A stretch of 64,000 bases of DNA from Trichoplusia ni (taxonomy: Eukaryota; Arthropoda; Insecta; Lepidoptera; Noctuidae). The stretch is from assembly GCF_003590095.1 (NCBI RefSeq), contig NC_039480.1, positions 17,957,328-18,021,327 on the forward strand. Reading direction: 5' to 3'. The notes under the pieces were generated by a model. That model did no database searches. It saw nothing but the letters and a program-made list of their open reading frames with translations, and was not told where the DNA came from. How positions within the stretch are numbered: the first letter of the stretch is position 1; every line of letters starts with the position of its first letter. This document shows positions 37,501 through 50,222 of this stretch, piece by piece. The translations under genes were made by a program, and so were the position numbers.

Positions 37501-38207
37501 CTTCTAAGTCTAGATCGGAGTCTAAATGATTTATTTCAGAACTACGCGTTTTCTAATTTGTTCTCTAAATTATATACTCTAAAAGGTTTCGTTATAGTTA
37601 AGTCATTTCGGTGTCGGTAATGTTCTGTATGACAGTTTGCGCAAATGAATTAACACAGTTGACCATAGCGTCAGGCATAACGGACTCCTGGGCAAAACTC
37701 AGTATAATTTAATATTGCGTCACCGTTTTCTAACATGGTAGGGACTTTGACTCTAATTTCTGATCTAGGCGGTATTATAATCTGATAAGAGGGGTCGTAT
37801 ATAATAGGGATATTAGTAGTGTTAGTTCTTAAAACACGATTTTTCATATCTACTGAGGCTTCTAATTTTGTTAGTAAGTCTGATCCTATTAAACCATCGT
37901 AAGCATGGGCTACGTTATAAATGCAAAACTTATGTTGGATATTAGTTTTAAACGTTTCCGTAAGTGGCATATATGCGACTTCGTTATGCGCGCTGCGACC
38001 ATGCGTACTAATAACTTCGAAGGGCTCTATACATTTATATTCTTGAAAGTACTTATCGGCTAATTCTTCATTGATAAAGGAACGCGTGCTTCCTGTATCT
38101 AGTAAGAAAATGGAATCTATCTCGGGTAAATAGATGTGTGGTAGTTTTAAACCGCAGTAATTTAATTTAATTATCTCTGTTGGGATATCGGTGAGGCCAG
38201 TATATGA
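34456..38207 (-). pseudogene. pol: Pol polyprotein, body A, broken
   Basis: Order from the 5' side: protease (DTGS near 38090), reverse transcriptase (YLDDIIVY near 36850), RNase H, and integrase with an H-H-C-C finger (CHRG...CEVCKR) and D,D,E core (IDAFSKLG, ISADPGTEFN, MGLVERFH). Compared with body D there are single-base indels near 36290, 36608, 37270, 37445, 37550, 37600 and 37676. An in-frame TAA inside RNase H at 36244-36246 is shared with C and D. The integrase part (34456-36072) is one open frame. The indels may be consensus errors, but the shared stop is not likely to be. Confidence 0.85.
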
Positions 38208-39251
38208 AAATTTTCCTCTTCGTTATTTACAGTATCGTCAGTATTTTCGTATTGTTCCTCGTTACACATTTCGTCGTAATTTTGCTCATACTCGTACTCA
38301 CAATCGACATAGTCGTTCTGTTCGTCGTCGTTGAGCATGTTATTACGTACCGTCCGCATCGAAACGTCCGTGTTGTGCGGCTTCGGTGTTTGGTTATTTA
38401 TACCGAAACGGAACTGTTGGTTGGGATTACTTTTAAAGAAACCTGATTGCTTATAATTATTTAAAGTTCGCGGGAACTGCTGTGGTTGATTTATGAAAGG
38501 TTTATTATGGTTAAAATTTGGTTTAAAACCTTGATGAGGTTGCTGGTTTCCTAATTTCTGATTATTAGGTGTTGGTATAAAATTTTGGTTTAAACGGTTG
38601 TTGTTGCGTTGGCGTTATAAAGTTTGATTTAGATGTTGTCGGCTGATTATGGTTAACGTTCTTATTTTTGTTCTTTGCATTATATCGCGTTTGAAAGTTA
38701 ACTTCTTCTGTGACAACACTTAACGCGGATTCTAACGTTGTACATTTATTTAGCCTTACAAACTTTATCAAATCCTCCGGTAGATTATACATAAATACAC
38801 TAAGCGACGTATTGTTCACTATGATGTATTTTGCTGCTTTGAGACCTTCATCTGTTAACAAATTAATTTTTGAGATTAGTGAGCTCCTAACATTTTGTAT
38901 CCTGTGACAAAAATCTATATAGGACTCGCCTTGTTTTATTTTCATATTTTCTAATTCTATGCTAATACATGCTTCGGACCTAGGGTCACCAAAGTGTTGA
39001 ACGAACAACTCTTTTAATTCTTCCCAAGTACTTACATTCTCGCGCTCGCTTACTAAAACGGCTGCCTTACCTACTAATCTACTCGTTATACAGTGATATA
39101 GGTAAACCTGCTGTGCTGGATTACTTTCCCCACGAAAACTTCTAATTACATATTCACACTTGGAGATGAATAAGTTTAGCAACTTATCGTCTCCGTCAAA
39201 CCTCGGAATAATACTCTGTATTTCTTTCGGAATCAACTGGATCTGATTCAT
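38171..39251 (-). pseudogene. gag: Gag, body A, single frameshift
   Basis: Same protein as the intact Gag of body D, except for one extra G in a T/G run near 38592. This shifts the frame after about 225 residues. The part before the break (38565-39251) carries the capsid-like helical region (SIIPRFDGDDKLLNLFISK). The part after it carries the Asn/Gln-rich tail. The slippery A AAT TTT lies at 38207-38213. Confidence 0.8.
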
Positions 39252-39733
39252 ATTGAAAGTTTATAAAATTTAATCAAATAAATGAATAACGTAAAAAGCG
39301 ATTCTTGTCTGTTTACGCACTTAATAACTAAAACAAATGTAATTCATTAATTGTCGAATGAAAATACATCAAATTTAATCGTAATGAGCGATTTTAGTCT
39401 AATTACGATATCCTAAAACTAAGACTATGTAATTCACTGATTGCTAAGCGAAAATACACAAAGTTTACGTAAAAGTGGCGATTTTTGTCCAATTAAACGT
39501 GGATGGGAATAGACAAGGATGAGGGATGCGGGTAAAGGGTCTACTCACAATTTGCTCGATCCCATGCCGGCTAATGTAGTTGCTTCTTGTGATACAAGTT
39601 ACGTTCGTTGACGAATTTATTTGTTAGGTTCTTTACGGAATTAGTGTCAATGCGTCTAGGAGGCGTTACGACCGATTTGCGTGTCTATTAACGTTCACTT
39701 TTCGCGACTTTACTAATCCGACCCGGCTGCGCC
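39252..39733 (-). other. 5' leader of body A with primer-binding site
   Basis: This 482-bp untranslated leader contains about two 90-bp direct repeats and part of a third (starting at 39298), as in body D. Next to the LTR it reads GGCGCAGCCGGGTCGG on the - strand, a tRNA-Ser-like primer-binding site. One base differs from C and D (39465 region). Confidence 0.75.
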
Positions 39734-40060
39734 AGTCAAATATGAACGGAGCGATACTTTTATAAAAAATATTTATTTAAAAGAATACACGTGTTACAAG
39801 TACAAGATTTACAATTACAATGAGCAACTTAAACTATGTTACATTTGTTTTTATAATGCTTAAACCTTTATTGGTGTGTGTCCATGTATGGTCACACGGT
39901 GGGCCTGATTCACTGCAAGTGATCAGTCTAACTGTTTCAGTGGTCATTAATTTTATACAAATTGCATATTAGTAATGTATCCATTGGTGTACAATACCAG
40001 TGGCGTGACATTACTTAGTGTACCAACAGGGTACGCGGTAAGGGTTCGCTATGCGTAACT
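39734..40060 (-). repeat. LTR 2, shared: 5' LTR of body A and 3' LTR of body B
   Basis: 327 bp. It is flanked by the primer-binding site of A (39733 downward) and the polypurine tract of B (40061-40069). It has no target duplication of its own, which is what LTR-LTR recombination or tandem amplification gives. Confidence 0.9.
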
Positions 40061-41745
40061 CCTCCCTCCATAGGTACAAAATCATCATCTGAATTCTGAG
40101 ATTGATTCTGATGTTGATTTTGGTTAAATTTACGCGAAATACAAAATCTTTTGCGGTACAAGAACACAATTAATATTAAAACTAAAATTATGTATAGTAT
40201 AATAGTTCCTAAGCTTACACTATTCATATTCACTAACACTTTGTCACTGCTGATCACTTCACTGTTGTCTTTCAATACGTGGGTTAAAAACTGCAAGTTT
40301 TCTAAATTCACTTCGTCCAGATTAATAGGTTTACGTAGAGCTACGTCTTCTGATGTCACGATGCTAGGCAGATGTATCGTAGGCGTGCTACGAATGGCGA
40401 TGTCCGCTGCTTGCAGACTACGTCTTCTTAAGGTGATTTTTCCTATCATCACTTCGCAAGCATTGTCAATAGTTACGATATAAGTTCCCATTATATCGTG
40501 GTGACTTATTTCATTTTCACAATTTTCCTTGATGTAGGTCGGTGAGCTTGTGTATACGAGCCAAGAGTTCGGCTGTATATTCTTGATCTTAATATCTGAT
40601 GAGTTAACACGGAGAGGTCGGCACGATGTTATTTGCGTAGAAAATGTCATCAAGTCTTTGATGCAGGTGTTTTCTTCCTCAAGCGACACGTTGCTATCAT
40701 AGCAAAGGAACTTTCCTTCACTTATGTCTCTGCAGGGCTGGGAGAGCGACACTGTATTCGACCCTTTTACTAGGATATGGGAATGTTTAGGAGTTAGTAG
40801 GATTGAGGTGTTAAGACGGGAATTATACATAGGGAATGGATGTAAGGTATAGTAATTGTAGACATTTAATTGGACTATCGGTACTATCATAATAAAAGTT
40901 ATTTGTGTGCCTTTCACATAAGCTTTGATATCAATACAATGTTCAATCTTAACCAAGTTCTCGATAGTTACAGGAAAAGCTAACATATCTGTTTTTTCTA
41001 TACTTTTTAAAATACTAAATAATTCCTTGGTGTCTACAATTGATTGATGTAATACATTTACTCGACTAAATGAGATAGCTGTATCGACTTCGTCTAGACG
41101 TGTTAACAATATTTGGAAGTTATGTATTAATAAGTTATAAGTATTTAACACACGGCTCTTAATTTGTTGAAATTGAGTTTTATTTAAAATTTCCTCTATT
41201 TCTTGGATGGTTTTCTCTAATATAACAAAGTTATTTCTAGTTGCATTGGTAACGTTTGCAAATATATCTACCATTTGAGAAATTAAGGTAATTTTATTAT
41301 TCATCGCATGTTGTTTCGACTGTATTTTAGTTATTAAGCTATCGTACCTAATCGCATCGCTATTATCCAGATTACCAGTGATTGCCTTAATCAGAGATCC
41401 AGCGGAGTTGATAAGTCCTCTTTTAATTCTAATATTCGGAATCAGCTGATAATATCTTTGTATGGTGGTATTCATTATATACTGGGTTTGTAATTCAGCA
41501 TCGACAATATTACCATCTAAAGTGTAAACATCTAAATTAGTTTTCATAAAATTAGTTATCTCTACATATTTATCTATATTATAGTTTAAATTTTTATTCA
41601 CTAAGTCTAAGTCTAAAATTTTAATAATTTGCCAATTATATAGGCTTAAATAACCTTGTCCTTCTCTCACTGGGAGAATTCCTGGGTTATCCCTAATCCT
41701 TTGTAGCTGAAGCGCCAGGCTCAGGGCTGTCTGAGTCATCATCAC
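40015..41745 (-). CDS. env: Envelope fusion glycoprotein, body B, intact
   Basis: The translated product is the same as that of body A env, with RIKR cleavage motif, fusion-peptide-like segment, C-terminal anchor and terminus inside the shared LTR. The nucleotide sequence differs silently near 41425. Two intact env frames stand in an array where pol and gag are mostly broken. Confidence 0.88.
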   Translation of the reverse strand: MMMTQTALSLALQLQRIRDNPGILPVREGQGYLSLYNWQIIKILDLDLVNKNLNYNIDKYVEITNFMKTNLDVYTLDGNIVDAELQTQYIMNTTIQRYYQLIPNIRIKRGLINSAGSLIKAITGNLDNSDAIRYDSLITKIQSKQHAMNNKITLISQMVDIFANVTNATRNNFVILEKTIQEIEEILNKTQFQQIKSRVLNTYNLLIHNFQILLTRLDEVDTAISFSRVNVLHQSIVDTKELFSILKSIEKTDMLAFPVTIENLVKIEHCIDIKAYVKGTQITFIMIVPIVQLNVYNYYTLHPFPMYNSRLNTSILLTPKHSHILVKGSNTVSLSQPCRDISEGKFLCYDSNVSLEEENTCIKDLMTFSTQITSCRPLRVNSSDIKIKNIQPNSWLVYTSSPTYIKENCENEISHHDIMGTYIVTIDNACEVMIGKITLRRRSLQAADIAIRSTPTIHLPSIVTSEDVALRKPINLDEVNLENLQFLTHVLKDNSEVISSDKVLVNMNSVSLGTIILYIILVLILIVFLYRKRFCISRKFNQNQHQNQSQNSDDDFVPMEGGVTHSEPLPRTLLVH

Positions 41746-43419
41746 CAGGACGAACCTGTGAAGGGCGTTTAATATCTTTAACTGGGACTTTCTTGTTCTT
41801 ATTTAAGTGAGTCTCTATCGCTACTGTATTCTTATCTATTTTTTGTTTCACTAAAGCTTTATGGTACCTAGCTTTGTCCTTACTACACCTAGTATTAACT
41901 CCTTTAATAAAAACTTGGTCTCCTGGTTTTATATCAAACTGTTTCTCTCCGCCTCGTTTCAGTTTAATTTTTTCTTTAGACTCTAACATTTTATTTGCTA
42001 AGTAATTATAAAGATATTTAGTACGTTTGGCATGATCAATAACTAACTGTTGGGTATAACTTTTATCAAAATTAACAGCGAAAGTGTTCGAGCATCGGTA
42101 TGTCCGAAGACTACTTCGAATGGTGTTAAACCAGTGGTAGAGTGTATCGACTGGTTATAAGACATAATTGCATATGTCATAACGGACACAGCGTCTGTAA
42201 CCTTCCTTTCGTATTTAGCTAACCTGTATATTTCTATTATAGTCGAATGAAATCTCTCTACGAGACCCATTGAGTTAGGATTATGCGGCGTCGTAATATG
42301 TAGATCGATCTTATAAAAATCTAACATTTCCTTGAGCAAGTTATTATTAAACTCGGTGCCCGGATCTGCACTAATGCGCATGGTATCCCGTATAAGGAAA
42401 AGTATTTTAACAACGCTCGGACAACTTCCGGTGTGACCTATTTGTTATCTCTAGCGCTTGTCCTAACTTACTAAAGGCGTCTATTATAGTGAGGAAATAA
42501 GTTCCTTCTATTGAAAATAAATCTATGAAAATCTCTTGAAAGGGTTTGGTTTGAGTCTGCGTTAATTGTAACTCTGGCTTTAAAGGTTTTCTATCGTACT
42601 TCATTCGTTTGCAAACTTCGCACGAATTTATAATACTAGCTACGGTTTGGTCTAAGTTGTTCCAATAGTATGTACGTTTTAAGTGAGACACGGTTTCTTT
42701 AATACCACGGTGGCATGTTTTTCCGGAGTGATATTTTAAGACAATATCTCTCTGTTCGTTTTCGTCGTCGACGTAAACTACTCTTTGCGTACATTCATAA
42801 AATCTAACAGTGTCCTTTTTAAATAATGTCGTAATAATATTAGAAAACTGTTGCCTATGCCTGTTGTCTTCAAAGTAAATAAAATATTTAACTTTGGGGC
42901 GAATATACTCTTTTAAATAATTTTTAATTAGTTCTGGATTATTTACTGGGATATGTAATTCCGTAATCTTTTGCTTGTTTCTAGACAAATTCTTAACGCT
43001 ATACTCGTTTTTATGCCACGTATACAAGTATTTGGTTAGGCTTTGTATCTATGGCTTCGTTAAGAATGGGTATACCTGAGGTATCTGTGTTTAACTCGGA
43101 ATGTACGGTCACTATAGAGGAAGAGTCGGCTCCTTCGGAAGCTGTGATCGTTTCACTTCCTATTGATGGAATAGAGTATGGCGACTTGGTCCTACTAATA
43201 GGATTACTATCTTCCTCGTCTGACGAGATGCTAATCGGTTTGGACTTAACTTGTTTATCGATGTTAACTATCATAGATATGTCGTCCAACGCGTTAACTC
43301 TCACTCTAGATAGTGCGTCTGCATTACAGTTTTGTTTCCCGGGTTTATATTTTATTTCATAGTCGTATTCGGATAGTCGGAGTCTCCACCTAATGAGTCT
43401 ACTACCTGGCTCTTTAATT
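41693..43419 (-). pseudogene. pol: Pol C-terminal half, body B, cut by the assembly gap
   Basis: Integrase and the end of RNase H are present. Single-base deletions near 42092, 42380 and 42434 and a small lesion near 43018 break the frame. The RNase H end reads NCNADALSR, the usual gypsy-type motif, where A and D have NSNANALSR. The position of the shared RNase H stop is inside the gap, so its state in B is unknown. Confidence 0.8.
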
Positions 43420-44419
43420 NNNNNNNNNNNNNNNNNNNNNNNNNNNNNNNNNNNNNNNNNNNNNNNNNNNNNNNNNNNNNNNNNNNNNNNNNNNNNNNNN
43501 NNNNNNNNNNNNNNNNNNNNNNNNNNNNNNNNNNNNNNNNNNNNNNNNNNNNNNNNNNNNNNNNNNNNNNNNNNNNNNNNNNNNNNNNNNNNNNNNNNNN
43601 NNNNNNNNNNNNNNNNNNNNNNNNNNNNNNNNNNNNNNNNNNNNNNNNNNNNNNNNNNNNNNNNNNNNNNNNNNNNNNNNNNNNNNNNNNNNNNNNNNNN
43701 NNNNNNNNNNNNNNNNNNNNNNNNNNNNNNNNNNNNNNNNNNNNNNNNNNNNNNNNNNNNNNNNNNNNNNNNNNNNNNNNNNNNNNNNNNNNNNNNNNNN
43801 NNNNNNNNNNNNNNNNNNNNNNNNNNNNNNNNNNNNNNNNNNNNNNNNNNNNNNNNNNNNNNNNNNNNNNNNNNNNNNNNNNNNNNNNNNNNNNNNNNNN
43901 NNNNNNNNNNNNNNNNNNNNNNNNNNNNNNNNNNNNNNNNNNNNNNNNNNNNNNNNNNNNNNNNNNNNNNNNNNNNNNNNNNNNNNNNNNNNNNNNNNNN
44001 NNNNNNNNNNNNNNNNNNNNNNNNNNNNNNNNNNNNNNNNNNNNNNNNNNNNNNNNNNNNNNNNNNNNNNNNNNNNNNNNNNNNNNNNNNNNNNNNNNNN
44101 NNNNNNNNNNNNNNNNNNNNNNNNNNNNNNNNNNNNNNNNNNNNNNNNNNNNNNNNNNNNNNNNNNNNNNNNNNNNNNNNNNNNNNNNNNNNNNNNNNNN
44201 NNNNNNNNNNNNNNNNNNNNNNNNNNNNNNNNNNNNNNNNNNNNNNNNNNNNNNNNNNNNNNNNNNNNNNNNNNNNNNNNNNNNNNNNNNNNNNNNNNNN
44301 NNNNNNNNNNNNNNNNNNNNNNNNNNNNNNNNNNNNNNNNNNNNNNNNNNNNNNNNNNNNNNNNNNNNNNNNNNNNNNNNNNNNNNNNNNNNNNNNNNNN
44401 NNNNNNNNNNNNNNNNNNN
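43420..44419. other. Assembly gap, exactly 1000 N
   Basis: A round 1000-base N run is normally a placeholder for unknown length. If the array is regular, the missing part is the rest of B, one LTR and the first part of C, about 4.96 kb, possibly plus whole extra units. Any reading frame drawn through the gap is meaningless. Confidence 0.95.
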
Positions 44420-45012
44420 ACACGGCTCTTAATTTGTTGAAATTGAGTTTTATTTAAAATTTCCTCTATTTCTTGAATGGTTTTCTCTAATATAACAAAG
44501 TTATTTCTAGTTGGCATGTAACGTTTGCAAATATACTACCATTTGAGAAATTAAGGTAATTTTATTATTCATCGCATGTTGTTTCGACTGTATTTTAGTT
44601 ATTAAGCTATCGTACCTAATCGCATCGCTATTATCCAGATTACCAGTGATTGCCTTAATCAGAGATCCAGCGGAGTTGATAAGTCCTCTTTTATTCTAAT
44701 ATTCGGAATCAGCTGATAATATCTTTGTATGGTGGTATTCATTATATACTGGGTTTGTAATTCAGCATCGACAATATTACCATCTAAAGTGTAAACATCT
44801 AAATTAGTTTTCATAAAATTAGTTATCTCTACATATTTATCTATATTATAGTTTAAATTTTTATTCACTAAGTCTAAGTCTAAAATTTTAATAATTTGCC
44901 AATTATATAGGCTTAAATAACCTTGTCCTTCTCTCACTGGGAGAATTCCTGGGTTATCCCTAATCCTTTGTAGCTGAAGCGCCAGGCTCAGGGCTGTCTG
45001 AGTCATCATCAC
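44420..45012 (-). pseudogene. env: Envelope N-terminal half, body C, partial and broken
   Basis: Sequence resumes in the middle of env. Indels near 44515, 44535 and 44695 break the frame, the last just after the region corresponding to the furin site. The first 110 or so residues are intact. A substitution at 44476 is not seen in A, B or D. Confidence 0.8.
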
Positions 45013-48000
45013 CAGGACGAACCTGTGAAGGGCGTTTAATATCTTTAACTGGGACTTTCTTGTTCTTATTTAAGTGAGTCTCTATCGCTACTGTGTTCTT
45101 ATCTATCTTTTTGTTTCACTAAAGCTTATGGTACCTAGCTTTGTCCTTACTACACCTAGTATTAACTCCTTAATAAAACTTGGTCTCCTGGTTTTATATC
45201 AAACTGTTTCTCTCCGCCTCGTTTCAGTTTAATTTTTTCTTTAGACTCTAACATTTTATTTGCTAGTAAGTAATTATAAAGATATTTAGTACGTTTGGCA
45301 TGATCAATAACTAACTGTTGGGTATAACTTTTATCAAAATTAACAGCGAAAGTGTTCGAAGCATCGGTATGTCCGAAGACTACTTCGAATGGTGTTAAAC
45401 CAGTGGTAGAGTGTATCGACTGGTTATAAGACATAATTGCATATGTCATAACGGACACAGCGTCTGTTACCTTCCTTTCGTATTTAGCTAACCTGTATAT
45501 TTCTATTATAGTCGAATGAAATCTCTCTACGAGACCCATTGAGTTAGGATTATGCGGCGTCGTAATATGTAGATCGATCTTATAAAAATCTAACATTTCC
45601 TTGAGCAAGTTATTATTAAACTCGGTGCCCGATCTGCACTAATGCGCAATGGTATCCCGTATAAGGAAAAGTATTTTAACAAACGCTCGGACAACTTCCG
45701 GTGTAGACCTATTTGTTATCTCTAGCGCTTGTCCTAACTTACTAAAGGCGTCTATTATAGTGAGGAAATAAGTTCCTTCTATTGAAAATAAATCTATGAA
45801 AATCTCTTGAAAGGGTTTGGTTTGAGTCTGCGTTAATTGTAACTCTGGCTTTAAAGGTTTTCTATCGTACTTCATTCGTTTGCAAACTTCGCACGAATTT
45901 ATAATACTAGCTACGGTTTGGTCTAAGTTGTTCCAATAGTATGTACGTTTCAAGTGAGACACGGTTTCTTTAATACCACGGTGGCATGTTTTTCCGGAGT
46001 GATATTTTAAGACAATATCTCTCTGTTCGTTTTCGTCGTCGACGTAAACTACTCTTTGCGTACATTCATAAAATCTAACAGTGTCCTTTTTAAATAATGT
46101 CGTAATAATATTAGAAAACTGTTGCCTATGCCTGTTGTCTTCAAAGTAAATAAAATATTTAACTTTGGGGCGAATATACTCTTTTAAATAATTTTTAATT
46201 AGTTCTGGATTATTTACTGGGATATGTAATTCCGTAATCTTTTGCTTGTTTCTAGACAAATTCTTAACGCTATACTCGTTTTTATGCCACATATGGACAA
46301 GTATTTGGTTAGGCTTTGGTATCTATGGCTTCGTTAAGAATGGGTATACCTGAGGTATCTGTGTTTAACTCGGAATGTACGGTCACTATAGAGGAAGAGT
46401 CGGCTCCTTCGGAAGCTGTGATCGTTTCACTTCCTATTGATGGAATAGAGTATGGCGACTTGGTCCTACTAATAGGATTACTATCTTCCTCGTCTGACGA
46501 GATGCTAATCGGTTTTGGACTAACTTGTTTATCGATGTTAACTATCATAGATATGTCGTCCAACGCGTTAACTCTCACTCTGGATAGTGCGTTTGCCATT
46601 ACTGTTTTGTTTCCCGGGTTTATATTTTATTTCATAGTCGTATTCGGATAGTCGGAGTCTCCACCTAATGAGTCTACTACCTGGCTCTTTAATTGGAGTT
46701 TAACCATACTAATGGTCTATGATCGCTAATGATAGTAAATTTCTTTCCATATTAATATGGTCTAAAGTGCTTGCACGCCAGACTACCGCTAGTAATTCTT
46801 TTTCGATAGCGCTGTATCGTGTCTCTGCGTCGTTTAATGTTCTACTTGCAAATGCTATTGGCTTGTCACTGCCTATAGGTCCTTGTGATAGAACTGCTCC
46901 TATCGCAAAGTTTGACGCGTCTGTCGTTAATAAGAAAGGCTTCTCGAAATCGGGGTACTGTAATAACGGTGCACTCGTTAACAATTCTTTGCATTTTTCA
47001 AATGCATCGATAAATTCTTTGGATGCTACGACCTTATTTTTCTTTTTTAAACAGTTCGTCAGAGGTTGCGTTATTTTAGAAAAGTCTTTAATGAATTTCC
47101 TATAATATCCTATTAATCCTAGAAAACTCTTTATTTCTGTTGTTGTTTAGGTAAAGGGAATTTGAGTACTGCTTTAATTTTATCGTCGTTTGTTTTAATC
47201 CGTCTTTAGTTATTGTGTGTCCTAAATATAAGACTTCTTTCTTAAGGAATTCGCATTTATCTAATGTGACTTTTTAATTGGTTTGTTTTAACCTATCGAA
47301 TATCTTCCTAAGTTTACTAATATGTTCTGGAGGCTTGTGGAATAAACTATTATATCGTCTAAATAACTAAGCAATGTATGCCTTGTAAACCTCTTAGGAC
47401 GTTGTCCATAGCACGTTGGAACGTTGCTGGTGCGTCTTAAGACCAAAGGGCATACGTGTAAACTCGTATGTCCTGACTGTGTTGTGAACGCAGTTTTTGG
47501 ACTGGTCTCCTTCTCTACTTCGATCTGATGGTAACCGCTAGCTAAGTCGATCGTTGTAAAGTACGATGCTTTACCTAGTTGTCGAAGAGATCGCTTATGT
47601 TAGGTAATGGATATTTGTCATCTACAGTTATTTCGTTAAGTCTCCTATAATCTATGACCATACGAAACTTCTGTATTCCAGAAGCGTCCGCTTTCTTTGG
47701 CACTAAGTGTACCGGGCACTCCACGGAGAATGTGATTCGGTTATCACTTTATTTCTAACAGCTTATTAATTTGATTTTTAATTTCCTCATTTTGGCTAAC
47801 TGGATGTTATATGGACGTATATAAATTGGGTCTTCGTTTTTAGTTCTAATTTTATGTTTTACCTGATTGGTAAACGACAGGGGGACATGTTCACAATAGA
47901 AAATGTCTTTATATTCTGTACATAAATTTTTAATCAATGATTTTTCCTCCTCATTGAGATGTTCTAACCGTAACTTAGATAAGTTATTTTGCAATACTTC

Positions 48001-48702
48001 TTCTAAGTCTAGATCGGAGTCTAAATGATTTATTTCAGAACTACGCGTTTCTAATTTGTTCTCTAAATTATATACTCTAAAAGGTTTCGTTATAGTTAAA
48101 GTCATTTCGGTGTCGGTAATGTTCTGTATGACAGTTTGCGCAAATGAATTAACACAGTTGACCATAGCGTCAGGCATACGGACTCCTGGGCAAAACTCAG
48201 TATAATTTAATATTGCGTCACCGTTTTCTAACATGGTAGGGACTTTGACTCTAATTTCTGATCTAGGCGGTATTATAATCTGATAAGAGGGGTCGTATAT
48301 AATAGGGATATTAGTAGTGTTAGTTCTTAAAACACGATTTTTCATATCTACTGAGGCTTCTAATTTTGTTAGTAAGTCTGATCCTATTAAACCATCGTAA
48401 GCATGGCTACGTTATAAATGCAAACTTATGTTGGATATTAGTTTTTAAACGTTTCCGTAAGTGGCATATATGCGACTTCGTTATGCGCGCTGCGACCATG
48501 CGTACTAATAACTTCGAAGGGCTCTATACATTTATATTCTTGAAAGTACTTATCGGCTAATTCTTCATTGATAAAGGAACGCGTGCTTCCTGTATCTAGT
48601 AAGAAATGGAATCTATCTCGGGTAAATAGATGTGTGGTAGTTTAAACCGCAGTAATTTAATTTAATTATCTCTGTTGGGATATCGGTGAGGCCAGTATAT
48701 GA
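44960..48702 (-). pseudogene. pol: Pol, body C, heavily frameshifted
   Basis: All Pol domains are present in order, as in D, but more than a dozen single-base indels are scattered along it (for example near 45107, 45125, 45170, 45267, 45630, 45680, 46778, 47148, 47275, 47330, 47365, 47432, 47576, 47715, 47754, 48405). The RNase H stop TAA lies at 46752-46754. The density of homopolymer indels suggests low consensus quality next to the gap. Confidence 0.8.
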
Positions 48703-49742
48703 AAATTTTCCTCTTCGTTATTTACAGTATCGTCAGTATTTCGTATTGTTCCTCGTTACACATTTCGTCGTAATTTTGCTCATACTCGTACTCACAATCG
48801 ACATAGTCGTTCTGTTCGTCGTCGTTGAGCATGTTATTACGTACCGTCCGCATCGAAACGTCCGTGTTGTGCGGCTTCGGTGTTTGGTTATTTATACCGA
48901 AACGGAACTGTTGGTTGGGATTACTTTTAAAGAAACCTGATTGCTTATAATTATTTAAAGTTCGCGGGAACTGCTGTGGTTGATTTATGAAAGGTTTATT
49001 ATGGTTAAAATTTGGTTTAAAACCTTGATGAGGTTGCTGGTTTCCTAATTTCTGATTATTAGGTGTTGGTATAAAATTTTGTTTAAACGGTTGTTGTTGC
49101 GTTGGCGTTATAAAGTTTGATTTAGATGTTGTCGGCTGATTATGGTTAACGTTCTTATTTTTGTTCTTTGCATTATATCGCGTTTGAAAGTTAACTTCTT
49201 CTGTGACAACACTTAACGCGGATTCTAACGTTGTACATTTATTTAGCCTTACAAACTTTATCAAATCCTCCGTAGATTATACATAAATACACTAAGCGAC
49301 GTATTGTTCACTATGATGTATTTTGCTGCTTTGAGACCTTCATCTGTTAACAAATTAATTTTTGAGATTAGTGAGCTCCTAACATTTTGTATCCTGTGAC
49401 AAAAATCTATATAGGACTCGCCTTGTTTTATTTTCATATTTTCTAATTCTATGCTAATACATGCTTCGGACCTAGGGTCACCAAAGTGTTGAACGAACAA
49501 CTCTTTTAATTCTTCCCAAGTACTTACATTCTCGCGCTCGCTTACTAAAACGGCTGCCTTACCTACTAATCTACTCGTTATACAGTGATATAGGTAAACC
49601 TGCTGTGCTGGATTACTTTCCCACGAAAACTTCTAATTACATATTCACACTTGGAGATGAATAAGTTTAGCAACTTATCGTCTCCGTCAAACCTCGGAAT
49701 AATACTCTGTATTTCTTTCGGAATCAACTGGATCTGATTCAT
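48666..49742 (-). pseudogene. gag: Gag, body C, frameshifted
   Basis: It collinearly matches Gag of D. Single-base losses occur near 48740, 49272 and 49620. The Asn/Gln-rich region and the slippery site (AAAATTTT at 48702-48709) are retained. Confidence 0.8.
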
Positions 49743-50222
49743 ATTGAAAGTTTATAAAATTTAATCAAATAAATGAATAACGTAAAAAGCGATTCTTGTC
49801 TGTTTACGCACTTAATAACTAAAACAAATGTAATTCATTAATTGTCGAATGAAAATACATCAAATTTAATCGTAATGAGCGATTTTAGTCTAATTACGAT
49901 ATCCTAAACTAAGACTATGTAATTACTGATTGCTAAGCGAAAATACACAAGGTTTACGTAAAAGTGGCGATTTTTGTCCAATTAAACGTGGATGGGAATA
50001 GACAAGGATGAGGGATGCGGGTAAAGGGTCTACTCACAATTTGCTCGATCCCATGCCGGCTAATGTAGTTGCTTCTTGTGATACAAGTTACGTTCGTTGA
50101 CGAATTTATTTGTTAGGTTCTTTACGGAATTAGTGTCAATGCGTCTAGGAGGCGTTACGACCGATTTGCGTGTCTATTAACGTTCACTTTTCGCGACTTT
50201 ACTAATCCGACCCGGCTGCGCC
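49743..50222 (-). other. 5' leader of body C
   Basis: Same organisation as the leader of D: 90-bp repeats and a tRNA-Ser-like primer-binding site against LTR 3. It is two bases shorter through small deletions near 49905 and 49924. Confidence 0.75.

Noticed and set aside
43011..44517. Long frames crossing the N gap on both strands
   Set aside because: They consist mostly of unknown residues. The sequences on the two sides come from different genes or copies.
41146..46686. Simple explanation that B and C are one segment duplicated by a failed contig overlap
   Set aside because: Not fully excluded, but substitutions distinguish the two sides, so it was not adopted as the main reading.
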